A program made the translations under genes and the position numbers. A stretch of 64,000 nt of DNA from Asticcacaulis sp. MM231 (GTDB lineage: Bacteria > Pseudomonadota > Alphaproteobacteria > Caulobacterales > Caulobacteraceae), in the NCBI RefSeq assembly GCF_964186625.1, contig NZ_OZ075108.1, positions 2,696,501 through 2,760,500 of the forward strand, given 5' to 3'. The notes beneath the pieces are model-generated. The model was not told where the DNA came from. It did no database searches and was given only the letters and a program-made list of their open reading frames with translations. Shown one piece after another: positions 14,577-22,882 of the stretch (the first letter of the stretch is position 1; the number at the start of each line of letters is the position of its first letter).

Positions 14577-17500
14577 ATGGCTCGTAAACCCCGCACACCG
14601 AAGCCGCCTGTTGATTTTGTCGCGCCGGAAGGCTTGCCTCAGACTGAGCCCGATTTTGCGCCCGAACCCGAAACGCCCGCGCCCGCACCGAAACAACCGC
14701 GCAAGTCCCTTGATTGGCGCGACATTAGCTGGTCACGCGTGGCGCGCAATATCGCCTTTATCCTGTTAGGTTTCACCGTCCTGATCGGCGCGCTTCTGGC
14801 CGGGCTGAACACGCCGCCGGGCCGCCGTCTGCTGATCGAACTGGCCACCGGCATCAAGCTCAATTCCGGTCTGCAGATCGAGATCGGCGACATCGACGGC
14901 TCGCTTTACGGCGAAATGACCCTGCATGACGTCAAGGTGAAGGACCTCAAGGGTACCTTCATCCAGAGCCCGGCAATCCACCTTGACTGGCGCCCCTTCG
15001 GCTATCTCAACAAGCACGTCGATATCCGCGATGTCTCGACGCCGAAGATCGAAGTCCTGCGCCAGCCGGTGCTCAATCCGAGCGATACGCCCAAAAGCGA
15101 TGGTCCGCTGCTGCCTGACCTCGATATAGATATCAACCGCCTGCGCATCGATGCTTTGGTGCTCGACAAGGCGGTCATGGGTGAAGCGCATACGATTGTG
15201 CTCAACGGTCAGGCGCACCTCAAGCGCCAGCGCATCAAGATCGACGCCCTGGCGCTCAGTGAGAAAGGCGATCACCTCAAGCTTGTGGTCGATGCCGCGC
15301 CAAATACCAATCAGCTCGATATCATGGCCGATCTCGACGCACCGGCCACGGGCATCGCCGCCACCCTGCTCAAGTTCGACAAGGCTTTCACCGCCAATCT
15401 GGGCGGCAAGGGCACCTGGAAACAGTGGAATGGCCGCGCGGTGGCCAATTTCGGCCCTGATAACCTGCTCGATCTCGGTGTGGTGGCGCAAAGCGGCGTC
15501 TTCCACGTCACGGGCACTGCCCATCCCGACCAGATCCTGACCGGCGACAGCGTGGCTCTGCTGCGCCCGGCCGTGCAGGTCGATCTGACCACAACCCTGA
15601 AAAACCGCGCGCTCGACAGCGTGGTGGCGCTCTCCACCGACGCTCTGCGCATAGACGCCAAGGGCGTAGTCGATCTCGCCTCGAACCATTTCCGCAAACT
15701 CGAACTGCATGCCCGCCTGCTCAAGCCGGACGTTCTGGGCAAGGATTTCACGGCGTCTGACCTGCACGCTGATCTGCTGGTTGATGGTGATTTCAAGACG
15801 CCACGTATTGATTATGACCTTGCCGCCAAGCGCTTCGATTTGGCGGGCATAAAGCTCACCGGCTTTGCCGCCAAGGGCCGCAGCCGCATGACCGAAACCG
15901 GCGTCATCGTGCCGGTCAAGGCCGAACTGACCTCACTGACCGGGATCGCCTCTCAGGTAGATCCGCTGCTGACGCATCTGAAACTTGATGGCGAGGTCCG
16001 TCTGGAGGACGGCAAGCTCTCCAGCAATACGATCCGCGTCACCTCCGACCGCATCAAGGCGACCACCACCCTGACCGGCGATCTTGGCAAAAGCCTGTTC
16101 GCCGCCGATGTGAAGGCGAACCTCAACGCTTACCCGGTCGAAGGCGTCGGAACGGTCAATCTATCGACCACCGCCCATGTGGGACTCAATCATGGCCGGG
16201 TCAGCGTCAAGGGCAACGCCAATGCCCAGACGACGAAGCTCAGCGACAGCCTGCAAGGCGTCCTGGGTGGCAATGCCAAGCTTTCCGGCGGTTATGCCTG
16301 CAGCGAAAACGGTGCGGTGGCCCTGACCAACCTGACCGGCAAGGCGCCGAAATTCACCCTGATCGGCGCCTCAGGCACCCTGACGAAAAACGGCGCGATC
16401 AACCTGAACGCCAGGGCCAATTCGCTCGACTATGGCCCGCTCGAAGCCGTGGCCTCGGGCACGCTCGATCACCCCAACGCCGTCATCAAGGCCGCCCACC
16501 CCGGCCTTGGCGTCAAGATGGTCGATGTCACGGCGCACCTTTCCAGCACGCCGGAAGGCTTCGCCCTGCTCGCCGATGGCGGCACGGCCTATGGTCCTTT
16601 CAACGCCGATGCCCTGGTCATGACCGGTTCGCCCCTGCGCATCGATATACAAAAGGCGACCTTCGCCGGCATCGACGCTTCCGGCCTGTTGACGCAAGAG
16701 TCTTCAGGTCCCTTCACCGGCACGCTGGCGATCAGCGGCTCCGGCCTCAAGGGCACGGCGGACCTGACCAGTCAGGGGGGTGATCAGGCCGCTGTGGTCA
16801 AAGCCACGGGCAATGACGTCAATATTCCCGGTGACATGAAAATCCATATCGGCCGCGCCATCATCGCCGCCAATATCGTGCTGCACGACCAGATGCAGCT
16901 CACTGCCGATGTCCAGATGGCTGATATGCGCTATCAGGATCTGGTTCTGGCCACCGGCCGCGCCAAGGTGGCCATGACCGGCGAACGCGGCACGGTACAG
17001 GCCGTCGCCACCGGCAAGAAGGACGTGCCGTTCAACATCGCCATCAACGGCACCCTTGCGCCGAACGTCTATACCTTCGCGGCGCAAGGCAAGGCCAACG
17101 ACCTGCCCTTCCTTCTCGATCATCCGGCGGTCATCAAGAAAAGCGGCGATGACTGGGTGCTGGCGCCGGTCAAGGTCGTGCTGTCACAGGGCAGCATCGA
17201 CCTGTCCGGTCGTTTTGGCGATACCCTCAAAGCGCACGCCCGTCTCAATAGTCTCGACCTGTCGCTGGCCAATCTCATACAGCAGGATCTGGGCCTGACC
17301 GGTACGGTCACCGGCGCCGTCGATTTCAGCCAGGCAGGCAATGCCTTTCCGACCGCCCGCGCCAACCTCAAGATCAGCCGCTTCTCACGCGCCAGCGCTG
17401 CCGTGGTGTCATCGCTGGTCGATATTGTGCTCGATGCCCGCCTCGATCCGGACCGCAGCCCGACCAACAACTATGTCCATGCCCTGATCCGGCAAGGCAA

Positions 17501-18860
17501 CAGTGCGGTAGGCCGCGCCCAGATCGCCTTGTCGCCTGCCGCCGGCGGGGACTGGATCGCCGATATCAACGCCGCGCAGATCAGTGGCGGCGTGCGCTAT
17601 AACGGCCCGTCGGGGGTGCTGTTCTCGCTGACCGGTATGCCGCGCCAGCAGCTATCCGGCGCCATCGCCATCGCCGCCGACGTCTCCGGCCAACTCAGCA
17701 ATCCACGCCTCAACGGCGTTATCAAGGCCACCAGCCTGACCTATGACAACGAGGATTTCGGCACGCGCATCACCAGCATCGCGCTCGATGGCAAGTTCAC
17801 CAATGACCGCCTCGAATTGACCAGCTTCTCCGGGCACGCCGGCGAAGGCACGGTCAAAGGCAATGGCTGGGTCAGTCTGGCCGCCGCGCAGAAGTTCCCG
17901 ATGATGGTTCATGTCGATCTCAGCAATGCCCGCCTGGCGCGCAGTCAAGCGATCAACTCGACGGTTTCCGGCACGCTCGACATCACCAACAACGAGACGG
18001 ATGGAGCGCTGATCAAGGGCAATCTGCGCCTGCCGCAACTCAGATATACCATTCTTAAGCAGACCGCATCTGAGGTCGCTGTACTCGATGGCGTGCGCCG
18101 AAAGGGTGAAAACGCCAATGCCGTAGCGACGGCCGACACCCTGCCCGCCCTCTGGCGGCTGGATATCCAAGCCCGCGCCGACAACCAGATTTTTGTTTCG
18201 GGCATGGGGCTGGCTTCGGAATGGTCGGCGCGCCTGCGCATCAACGGCACCACGCGCGATCCGCGCATTGTTGGTGAAATGAAGGTCGTACGTGGCAACT
18301 ACACCTTTGCCGGTCGCTCGTTCGACATCGATTCCGGCACCATCACCTTCGATGGCGGCCCCGTCACCGATCCGGAAATTAGTCTTAGCGCCAGCGCCGA
18401 TCTGCAGGATATCAAGGGCACCATCAAGGTGACAGGCTCAGCGCAGCGTCCGGATATCGCCTTCTCCTCCACACCCAGCCTGCCGCAGGATGAAATCCTG
18501 TCACGGATGCTGTTCGGCGAAAGCGTCGCCAACATCTCGGCTACCGAAGCGCTGCAACTGGCCTCGGCGGTCAACGGCCTCAATGGCGGCAAGGATTATC
18601 TCAATCCCCTCGGCGCGCTTCAGTCCGCCACCGGCATCGACCGCCTGCGCATCGTCGGCGCCGATACCACGACCGGCCGCGGCACGTCTCTGGCAGCGGG
18701 CAAGTACCTGACCAACAATGTCTATGTCGAGATCGTGACCGATACCAAGGGATTCATGGCCACACAGCTTGAGATCGCCCTGTCGCGCAGCTTGAGTATT
18801 CTGTCGCAAACCGGCAATGCCGGCACTGCGGCGAGCCTCAGATATTCAAAGGACTACTAG
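14577..18860 (+). CDS. tamB: Translocation/assembly module inner-membrane protein TamB
   Basis: A 1,427-residue TamB (DUF490) protein. After a cytosolic Pro-rich stretch (residues 1-45) there is a single transmembrane helix (about 57-80, IAFILLGFTVLIGALLAG), then a very long periplasmic region of repeating beta strands forming the lipid-carrying groove, and the conserved C-terminal TamB domain (GRSFDIDSGTITFDGG near 1250, DEILSRMLFGESVANIS near 1300, ending in a barrel-like strand). It starts one base after the tamA stop, so the two are co-expressed. The pair is thought to help insert outer-membrane barrels and move phospholipids across the periplasm. Longer than E. coli TamB (1,259 aa) but normal for alphaproteobacteria. 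Confidence 0.92.
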   Translation: MARKPRTPKPPVDFVAPEGLPQTEPDFAPEPETPAPAPKQPRKSLDWRDISWSRVARNIAFILLGFTVLIGALLAGLNTPPGRRLLIELATGIKLNSGLQIEIGDIDGSLYGEMTLHDVKVKDLKGTFIQSPAIHLDWRPFGYLNKHVDIRDVSTPKIEVLRQPVLNPSDTPKSDGPLLPDLDIDINRLRIDALVLDKAVMGEAHTIVLNGQAHLKRQRIKIDALALSEKGDHLKLVVDAAPNTNQLDIMADLDAPATGIAATLLKFDKAFTANLGGKGTWKQWNGRAVANFGPDNLLDLGVVAQSGVFHVTGTAHPDQILTGDSVALLRPAVQVDLTTTLKNRALDSVVALSTDALRIDAKGVVDLASNHFRKLELHARLLKPDVLGKDFTASDLHADLLVDGDFKTPRIDYDLAAKRFDLAGIKLTGFAAKGRSRMTETGVIVPVKAELTSLTGIASQVDPLLTHLKLDGEVRLEDGKLSSNTIRVTSDRIKATTTLTGDLGKSLFAADVKANLNAYPVEGVGTVNLSTTAHVGLNHGRVSVKGNANAQTTKLSDSLQGVLGGNAKLSGGYACSENGAVALTNLTGKAPKFTLIGASGTLTKNGAINLNARANSLDYGPLEAVASGTLDHPNAVIKAAHPGLGVKMVDVTAHLSSTPEGFALLADGGTAYGPFNADALVMTGSPLRIDIQKATFAGIDASGLLTQESSGPFTGTLAISGSGLKGTADLTSQGGDQAAVVKATGNDVNIPGDMKIHIGRAIIAANIVLHDQMQLTADVQMADMRYQDLVLATGRAKVAMTGERGTVQAVATGKKDVPFNIAINGTLAPNVYTFAAQGKANDLPFLLDHPAVIKKSGDDWVLAPVKVVLSQGSIDLSGRFGDTLKAHARLNSLDLSLANLIQQDLGLTGTVTGAVDFSQAGNAFPTARANLKISRFSRASAAVVSSLVDIVLDARLDPDRSPTNNYVHALIRQGNSAVGRAQIALSPAAGGDWIADINAAQISGGVRYNGPSGVLFSLTGMPRQQLSGAIAIAADVSGQLSNPRLNGVIKATSLTYDNEDFGTRITSIALDGKFTNDRLELTSFSGHAGEGTVKGNGWVSLAAAQKFPMMVHVDLSNARLARSQAINSTVSGTLDITNNETDGALIKGNLRLPQLRYTILKQTASEVAVLDGVRRKGENANAVATADTLPALWRLDIQARADNQIFVSGMGLASEWSARLRINGTTRDPRIVGEMKVVRGNYTFAGRSFDIDSGTITFDGGPVTDPEISLSASADLQDIKGTIKVTGSAQRPDIAFSSTPSLPQDEILSRMLFGESVANISATEALQLASAVNGLNGGKDYLNPLGALQSATGIDRLRIVGADTTTGRGTSLAAGKYLTNNVYVEIVTDTKGFMATQLEIALSRSLSILSQTGNAGTAASLRYSKDY

Positions 18861-18892
18861 CGCAGGTTCTCCCCTGTGCGGACTGGTAACAG

Positions 18893-19354
18893 CTACCAAT
18901 CCGACTTTCCGCCGCTCTTGGCCGTGACCTCGATACCTTCGAGCCGCATAGTCTTGTCGACCGCCTTGAGCATATCATAAAGCGTCAGTCCGGCCACGCT
19001 GACCGCCGTCAGGGCCTCCATCTCTACGCCGGTCTGCGAGGTCGTTTTGACCTCGGCCCTGATGTCGAAACCCGGCAGATCATGATTAACCGCAATCACC
19101 ACCGCCACCTTGCTCAGCGCCAGAGGATGACATAGCGGAATCAGGTTGGAGGTCTGCTTGGCGGCCATGATGCCAGCCAGTTCGGCGGTGGATATCACCG
19201 CGCCTTTCGGCGTACGCCCTTCGAGTACCAGCGCCAACGTCTCAGCCGCGCAGACCAGCTTCCCTTGCGCCTTGGCTACACGCGCCGTCACGGCCTTATC
19301 CGACACATCGACCATACGGGCGCGTCCGGCGTCATCGAGGTGCGACAGGCTCAT
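18893..19354 (-). CDS. moaC: Cyclic pyranopterin monophosphate synthase MoaC
   Basis: 153 residues, usual length. MoaC with MoaA makes cyclic pyranopterin monophosphate from GTP, the first step of molybdenum cofactor synthesis. Conserved motifs are [17 protein letters not shown] at the N-terminus, the [13 protein letters not shown] active-site segment (about 70-82) and [31 protein letters not shown] C-terminal region with the catalytic Lys and Asp. Last gene of moaD-moaE-moaC; its ATG overlaps the moaE stop (ATGA), so translation is coupled. MoaA and MoaB are not in the window. Confidence 0.96.
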   Translation of the reverse strand: MSLSHLDDAGRARMVDVSDKAVTARVAKAQGKLVCAAETLALVLEGRTPKGAVISTAELAGIMAAKQTSNLIPLCHPLALSKVAVVIAVNHDLPGFDIRAEVKTTSQTGVEMEALTAVSVAGLTLYDMLKAVDKTMRLEGIEVTAKSGGKSDW

Positions 19355-19821
19355 GGCTTACTCCAGCGTTGCAAATCTTCGGCGTCCTTGCCGGTCGGTT
19401 CGATCCAGCGGTCAATCTCGGGGCCGACTTCGCGCTTCCACAGCGCCGCCTCCGATTTCAGCCGGTCCATCATATAGTCCACCGCCTCAAAAGCTGCCCG
19501 CCGGTGCGCTGACGCCGCCGCCACAAACACCACCGGCTGGCCGGATTTCACCTCGGCGCAACGGTGTCGGATCACCAGCGCCGCGACGTCGAACCGCTCA
19601 GCCGCCATCTCGGCAATAGCCGTCATAGACGCCTCGGTCATACCGGGATACCAGTCGAGATAAAGGTAATCGACGATTGCGTCCTTCGCCGCTGCACGCA
19701 CCACACCCGTAAAGGCGGTCACCGCGCCAAGGTGCCCGAAACACGCCAGAAACGCCGCATGCTCGTGAACAGGATCAAGCGTCTCAGGCAGGAGTTTTAC
19801 ATCTATATCCGCCATGATCAT
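19351..19821 (-). CDS. moaE: Molybdopterin synthase catalytic subunit MoaE
   Basis: 156 residues. MoaE forms a heterotetramer with MoaD and transfers two sulfurs into cyclic pyranopterin monophosphate, giving molybdopterin. Typical motifs are the [11 protein letters not shown] segment (about 33-43), LEWYPGMTE-like [12 protein letters not shown] (about 56-67), the [23 protein letters not shown] active-site stretch (about 86-108) and [13 protein letters not shown] (about 120-132) with the catalytic lysines. The start overlaps the moaD stop as ATGA; a second ATG two codons later is possible. Confidence 0.95.
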   Translation of the reverse strand: MIMADIDVKLLPETLDPVHEHAAFLACFGHLGAVTAFTGVVRAAAKDAIVDYLYLDWYPGMTEASMTAIAEMAAERFDVAALVIRHRCAEVKSGQPVVFVAAASAHRRAAFEAVDYMMDRLKSEAALWKREVGPEIDRWIEPTGKDAEDLQRWSKP

Positions 19822-20048
19822 CCGCCTGAAAACACGGAGAAAAAGGCCACTTCGTCGCCATTCCGCAAAGCCTGGTCACCGCTCTGGATGACCTGATTGA
19901 CGCTCATCAGCACTTTCGAATCGTCATCGCCGATAAACAGGCGTGCGCGCAAACTGAGCAGGCTTAGGCCCTCGGCAGGCAGGTCGATCAGCGTCCGACG
20001 CTGCCCCAGCGCATCGGCCACACGCCCAAAAAATAGTACGTCGATCAT
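19818..20048 (-). CDS. moaD: Molybdopterin synthase sulfur carrier subunit MoaD
   Basis: 76 residues, a ubiquitin-fold sulfur carrier. The C-terminal Gly-Gly (FFSVFSGG) is the site that is adenylated and thiocarboxylated, and it inserts into the MoaE active site. N-terminal strand IDVLFFGRVADALG is typical. First gene of the moaD-moaE-moaC operon, overlapping moaE by 4 bases. The 190 bases upstream are shared with the divergent CapD-like gene. Confidence 0.92.
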   Translation of the reverse strand: MIDVLFFGRVADALGQRRTLIDLPAEGLSLLSLRARLFIGDDDSKVLMSVNQVIQSGDQALRNGDEVAFFSVFSGG

Positions 20049-20117
20049 CGCCCGCGCCTCATATTCGCCACTTCATGCACAGACTTATGCGTCAGGTTGC
20101 ATAAAATTGATCCACTC

Positions 20118-20153
20118 GCTTGTTATGGCCTTGATAAAACGATCATAACAAGC
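20118..20153. repeat. Perfect 10-bp inverted repeat between moaD and the CapD-like gene
   Basis: GCTTGTTATG (20118-20127) and CATAACAAGC (20144-20153) are exact inverted copies around a 16-base AT-rich spacer. The site lies in the 190-base divergent region, about 70 bases from moaD and 85 from the sugar dehydratase. It could be an operator or a weak hairpin; no T-run follows on either strand, so a terminator is less likely. Confidence 0.55.
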
Positions 20154-20238
20154 TCAATACGCACTGTCAGTATGCAGCGTCGAGCGATAATCCTAATCGT
20201 CACGGCGCTCCAGTTTTAATTAGGCGCCAGGGACATCC

Positions 20239-21414
20239 ATGAGTTTGAACTATCGACTGCTTCGGTTTATGACCCGGCTGTCCTCCTTTGGTAAGAAAAA
20301 CGGCACCATACCCCTGCCAGACCCGAGCGATCCCGCGTCGTTCAAGGTGCTGCTGCATCGTCCTCAGGTCCAGCTTGATACCGATGGCCTGAAAGGCTTT
20401 TACAGCGGAAAGCGTATTCTGGTGACCGGCGCCGGCGGCTCGATCGGTTCGGAAATCTGTAAACAGGTGCTGGCGCTTGGCGCCGAGCACGTCAGCCTGA
20501 TCGATCACTCCGAACTGGCGCTCTATGAAATCGACCGCGCCATCAAGCTCGAATTTCCCAACAACGGAGCCGGCGAACGGGCGCGTCCGTTCCTGTGCAG
20601 TGTGCGCCGCAAGGAACGCATCGCCGCACTGGTCGCACAGCAGAAACCCGACGTCATCTTCCATGCCGCCGCCCTCAAGCATGTGCCGATGGTCGAGCTG
20701 AATCCGAGCGAGAGCGTGCTGACCAATGTGCTCGGTACGCAATATGTCATCGACGCGGCCAAGGCCGCAGGCGTCAAGCAACTGGTGCTGATCTCGTCGG
20801 ACAAGGCCGTGGCGCCGTCATCGCTGATGGGCGCCACCAAGCGGCTGGCCGAACATCTGATCCGCACGCAGATTTCCGACACTCATCAGGCCTGCGTCGT
20901 GCGCTTTGGTAATGTGCTGGGTTCGACCGGCTCCGTGGTTCCGCTATTCAAGTCACAGATCGAGCGCGGCGGCCCAATCACCCTCACCGACCGCGACGTC
21001 GAGCGCTATTTCATGACCATTTTCGAGGCGGTTCAGCTTGTGCTCACCGCCGCCATGAACAATGCGAAGACGCCGGATCACAAGTCCGGCCTTTACATCC
21101 TTGAGATGGGCAAGCCGGTCAAGATCATGGATCTGGCGACGCGGATGATCAGGCTCTACGGCCTCAAGCCCGATAAGGATATCAAGATCACCTTCACAGG
21201 CTTACGCGAAGGCGAGAAAATCACCGAGGCACTGGTGGACGACAACGAAGTGCGTGAACTGGTGCTGCCGGGGATTTTCGAGGTGGTCAATCAGGTGCAT
21301 GTGGCACCGGTTCCCGATGAGGTGATGCAGACCCTTTATGCGCTGGCACAGGAAGGCCACGACGCGCCGGCCAAGACCATGGTCTTCAATCTGGTCAATT
21401 CCCTGCGCGCCTAG
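20239..21414 (+). CDS. Short CapD-type UDP-sugar 4,6-dehydratase (polysaccharide biosynthesis)
   Basis: A 391-residue extended short-chain dehydrogenase of the FlaA1/WbpM/CapD group, which act on UDP-N-acetylglucosamine. NAD-binding GAGGSIG lies near residue 62-68, and the catalytic segment SSDKAVAPSSLMGATKRL shows Ser, Met in place of Tyr, and Lys, the SMK triad of inverting 4,6-dehydratases. Most relatives are 600+ residues with four N-terminal membrane helices; this one lacks them and starts shortly before the linker LLHRPQVQLD, so it is a soluble, shortened form. Likely role: precursor for surface polysaccharide or glycan. A GGGA ribosome site precedes the ATG. Confidence 0.82.
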   Translation: MSLNYRLLRFMTRLSSFGKKNGTIPLPDPSDPASFKVLLHRPQVQLDTDGLKGFYSGKRILVTGAGGSIGSEICKQVLALGAEHVSLIDHSELALYEIDRAIKLEFPNNGAGERARPFLCSVRRKERIAALVAQQKPDVIFHAAALKHVPMVELNPSESVLTNVLGTQYVIDAAKAAGVKQLVLISSDKAVAPSSLMGATKRLAEHLIRTQISDTHQACVVRFGNVLGSTGSVVPLFKSQIERGGPITLTDRDVERYFMTIFEAVQLVLTAAMNNAKTPDHKSGLYILEMGKPVKIMDLATRMIRLYGLKPDKDIKITFTGLREGEKITEALVDDNEVRELVLPGIFEVVNQVHVAPVPDEVMQTLYALAQEGHDAPAKTMVFNLVNSLRA

Positions 21415-21451
21415 CAGTCTGTCGGATTTAGCCAAATCCGACAGACTGCTA
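21412..21451. terminator. 18-bp perfect inverted repeat spanning the CapD-like stop codon
   Basis: TAGCAGTCTGTCGGATTT (21412-21429), loop AGCC, then its exact reverse complement to 21451. The first three bases are the stop codon itself. It has no U-run, so it may be a dispersed palindrome that also ends transcription, or an mRNA 3'-end stabiliser. Confidence 0.6.
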
Positions 21452-21465
21452 GGCAGGCGGGCATG

Positions 21466-21495
21466 AAAAAGCCGGCCTGACAGGATCAGGCCGGC
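21466..21495 (-). terminator. Rho-independent terminator of the cydA-cydB-cydX operon
   Basis: On the minus strand a 10-bp perfect stem (GCCGGCCTGA with TCAGGCCGGC, 5-base loop) is followed directly by five Ts (21470-21466). It lies about 45 bases beyond the cydX stop. Confidence 0.85.
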
Positions 21496-21538
21496 TCAGC
21501 ATTCAGGTGGCGCGGGGGAAAGCCAGCCTGAAATGTCG

Positions 21539-21661
21539 CTAGTCGATGTAGGGATCTTCAGCGTCGGGATCATCCGTCGTATGGAATTCATACCAGATGC
21601 CATTGAGAGCGCCGACAGCGACGGCCAGGCCGACGCCTAAGATCCAAGAAAAATACCACAT
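21539..21661 (-). CDS. cydX: Cytochrome bd oxidase small subunit CydX/CbdX
   Basis: A 40-residue membrane peptide, too short for most gene finders. It starts MWYFSWILGVGLAVAVGALN, a single transmembrane helix with the Trp-Tyr-Phe-Trp start typical of CydX, and continues GIWYEFH with an acidic C-terminal tail rich in Asp. CydX packs against CydA and is needed for stable, active cytochrome bd. It lies 48 bases after cydB on the same strand, with the operon terminator just downstream. Confidence 0.9.
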   Translation of the reverse strand: MWYFSWILGVGLAVAVGALNGIWYEFHTTDDPDAEDPYID

Positions 21662-21709
21662 GTGCTTAGTCCTGTGATGCGTGGGGAAGCTGGAGCCTCC
21701 CCTGTTTGA

Positions 21710-22870
21710 TTAATAAAGATCGGGATTGGTGCGCAGGTCTTCTGTTTTGATCCGGCCAAACAGCACCTTGTAGACCCATGCGGTGTAGAACAGCACGATC
21801 GGCAGGAAGACCAGCGTCACCAGCAGCATGATGAACAAGGTCAGGTGCGAACTGGAGGCGTTCCAGACCAGCAGGCTGGAGTGTGCGTCCACGGTGCTGG
21901 GCAGGATGATCGGGAACATTGAGCAGCCAACGGTGCCGATAATGCCAACGATCGCCAGGGAAGAGCCACTGAAGGCCAGCCAGTCGCTGCGCAGACGTTG
22001 TCCGGCTATAGCGATAAGGGGACCGACAAAACCCAGCACAGGAGCCGCCCACATCCAGGGATACTTGGCGAAGTTGTTAAGCCAGGCACCAGCGGCCGGC
22101 ACCACTTCGGTATGGATCGGATTGGACGGCGCGCCGGCGCTGACCGAACCCACGACGCTGAAGCCCAGGCCGGAGAAGCGGACGAACACATAACCGGCAG
22201 CGAAGAGCAGAATCACTGCCAGGGCGGCGAAGAGGCCAAAGCGCAAGGCCCGTTCACGTACAATGCCTTTTTCCAGCTTGAGGCCAAGCCAGGTCGAACC
22301 TTGCAGCACCAGCATGGCCACGGAGGTCAGACCGCATAGGACGGTGAAGGGAGAGAACAAGCCAAGCAGGCCACCGAGGAACATGTCATGATAGGTGGCG
22401 CGCAGATCGCTATCGAAACTGAAGGGCGCACCTTGCAGCACGTTGCCAATGGCCACGCCGAAGACGAGGGCTGGAATGAAGCCACCGGCGAACAGCGCCC
22501 AGTCCCAGTTGCGACGCCAAGCCTTGCCCGGACGCTTCGAGCGATACTTGAAGCCGACGGGACGCAGGATGAGGGCCGTCAGAACCAGAAACATGGCGAG
22601 GTAGAAACCGGAGAAGCTGACGGCGTAAACGAAGGGCCATGCCGCGAAGATGGCGCCGCCCCCCAGGATGAACCACACCTGATTGCCTTCCCATGTGGCA
22701 CCCACCGTGTTGATGACGGCGCGGCGCTCGGAGTCGTTCTTGGCTACGAAGGGCAGCAGGGCCGCCACCCCCATGTCGAAGCCGTCCATGATGGCGAAAC
22801 CTATCAGCAGCACGCCGACCAGGCCCCACCAGATAACCCTGAGGGTCATGTAGTCGAGAGGTAATTCCAT
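21710..22870 (-). CDS. cydB: Cytochrome bd ubiquinol oxidase subunit II
   Basis: 386 residues with about nine transmembrane helices, usual length (E. coli CydB 379). Starts MELPLDYMTLRVIWWGLVGV; the conserved MDGFDMGVAALLP segment (about residues 28-40), VGATWEGNQVWFILGGGAIF (about 53-72) and HSSLLVWNASSS near the C-terminus are characteristic. It structurally supports CydA in the membrane quinol oxidase that reduces oxygen to water at low oxygen. 12 bases after cydA, with cydX following. Confidence 0.97.
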   Translation of the reverse strand: MELPLDYMTLRVIWWGLVGVLLIGFAIMDGFDMGVAALLPFVAKNDSERRAVINTVGATWEGNQVWFILGGGAIFAAWPFVYAVSFSGFYLAMFLVLTALILRPVGFKYRSKRPGKAWRRNWDWALFAGGFIPALVFGVAIGNVLQGAPFSFDSDLRATYHDMFLGGLLGLFSPFTVLCGLTSVAMLVLQGSTWLGLKLEKGIVRERALRFGLFAALAVILLFAAGYVFVRFSGLGFSVVGSVSAGAPSNPIHTEVVPAAGAWLNNFAKYPWMWAAPVLGFVGPLIAIAGQRLRSDWLAFSGSSLAIVGIIGTVGCSMFPIILPSTVDAHSSLLVWNASSSHLTLFIMLLVTLVFLPIVLFYTAWVYKVLFGRIKTEDLRTNPDLY

Positions 22871-22882
22871 TGGTGTAACTCC

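Noticed and set aside
20049..20238. Molybdenum cofactor riboswitch upstream of moaD
   Set aside because: No recognisable conserved riboswitch fold; only a simple 10-bp inverted repeat.
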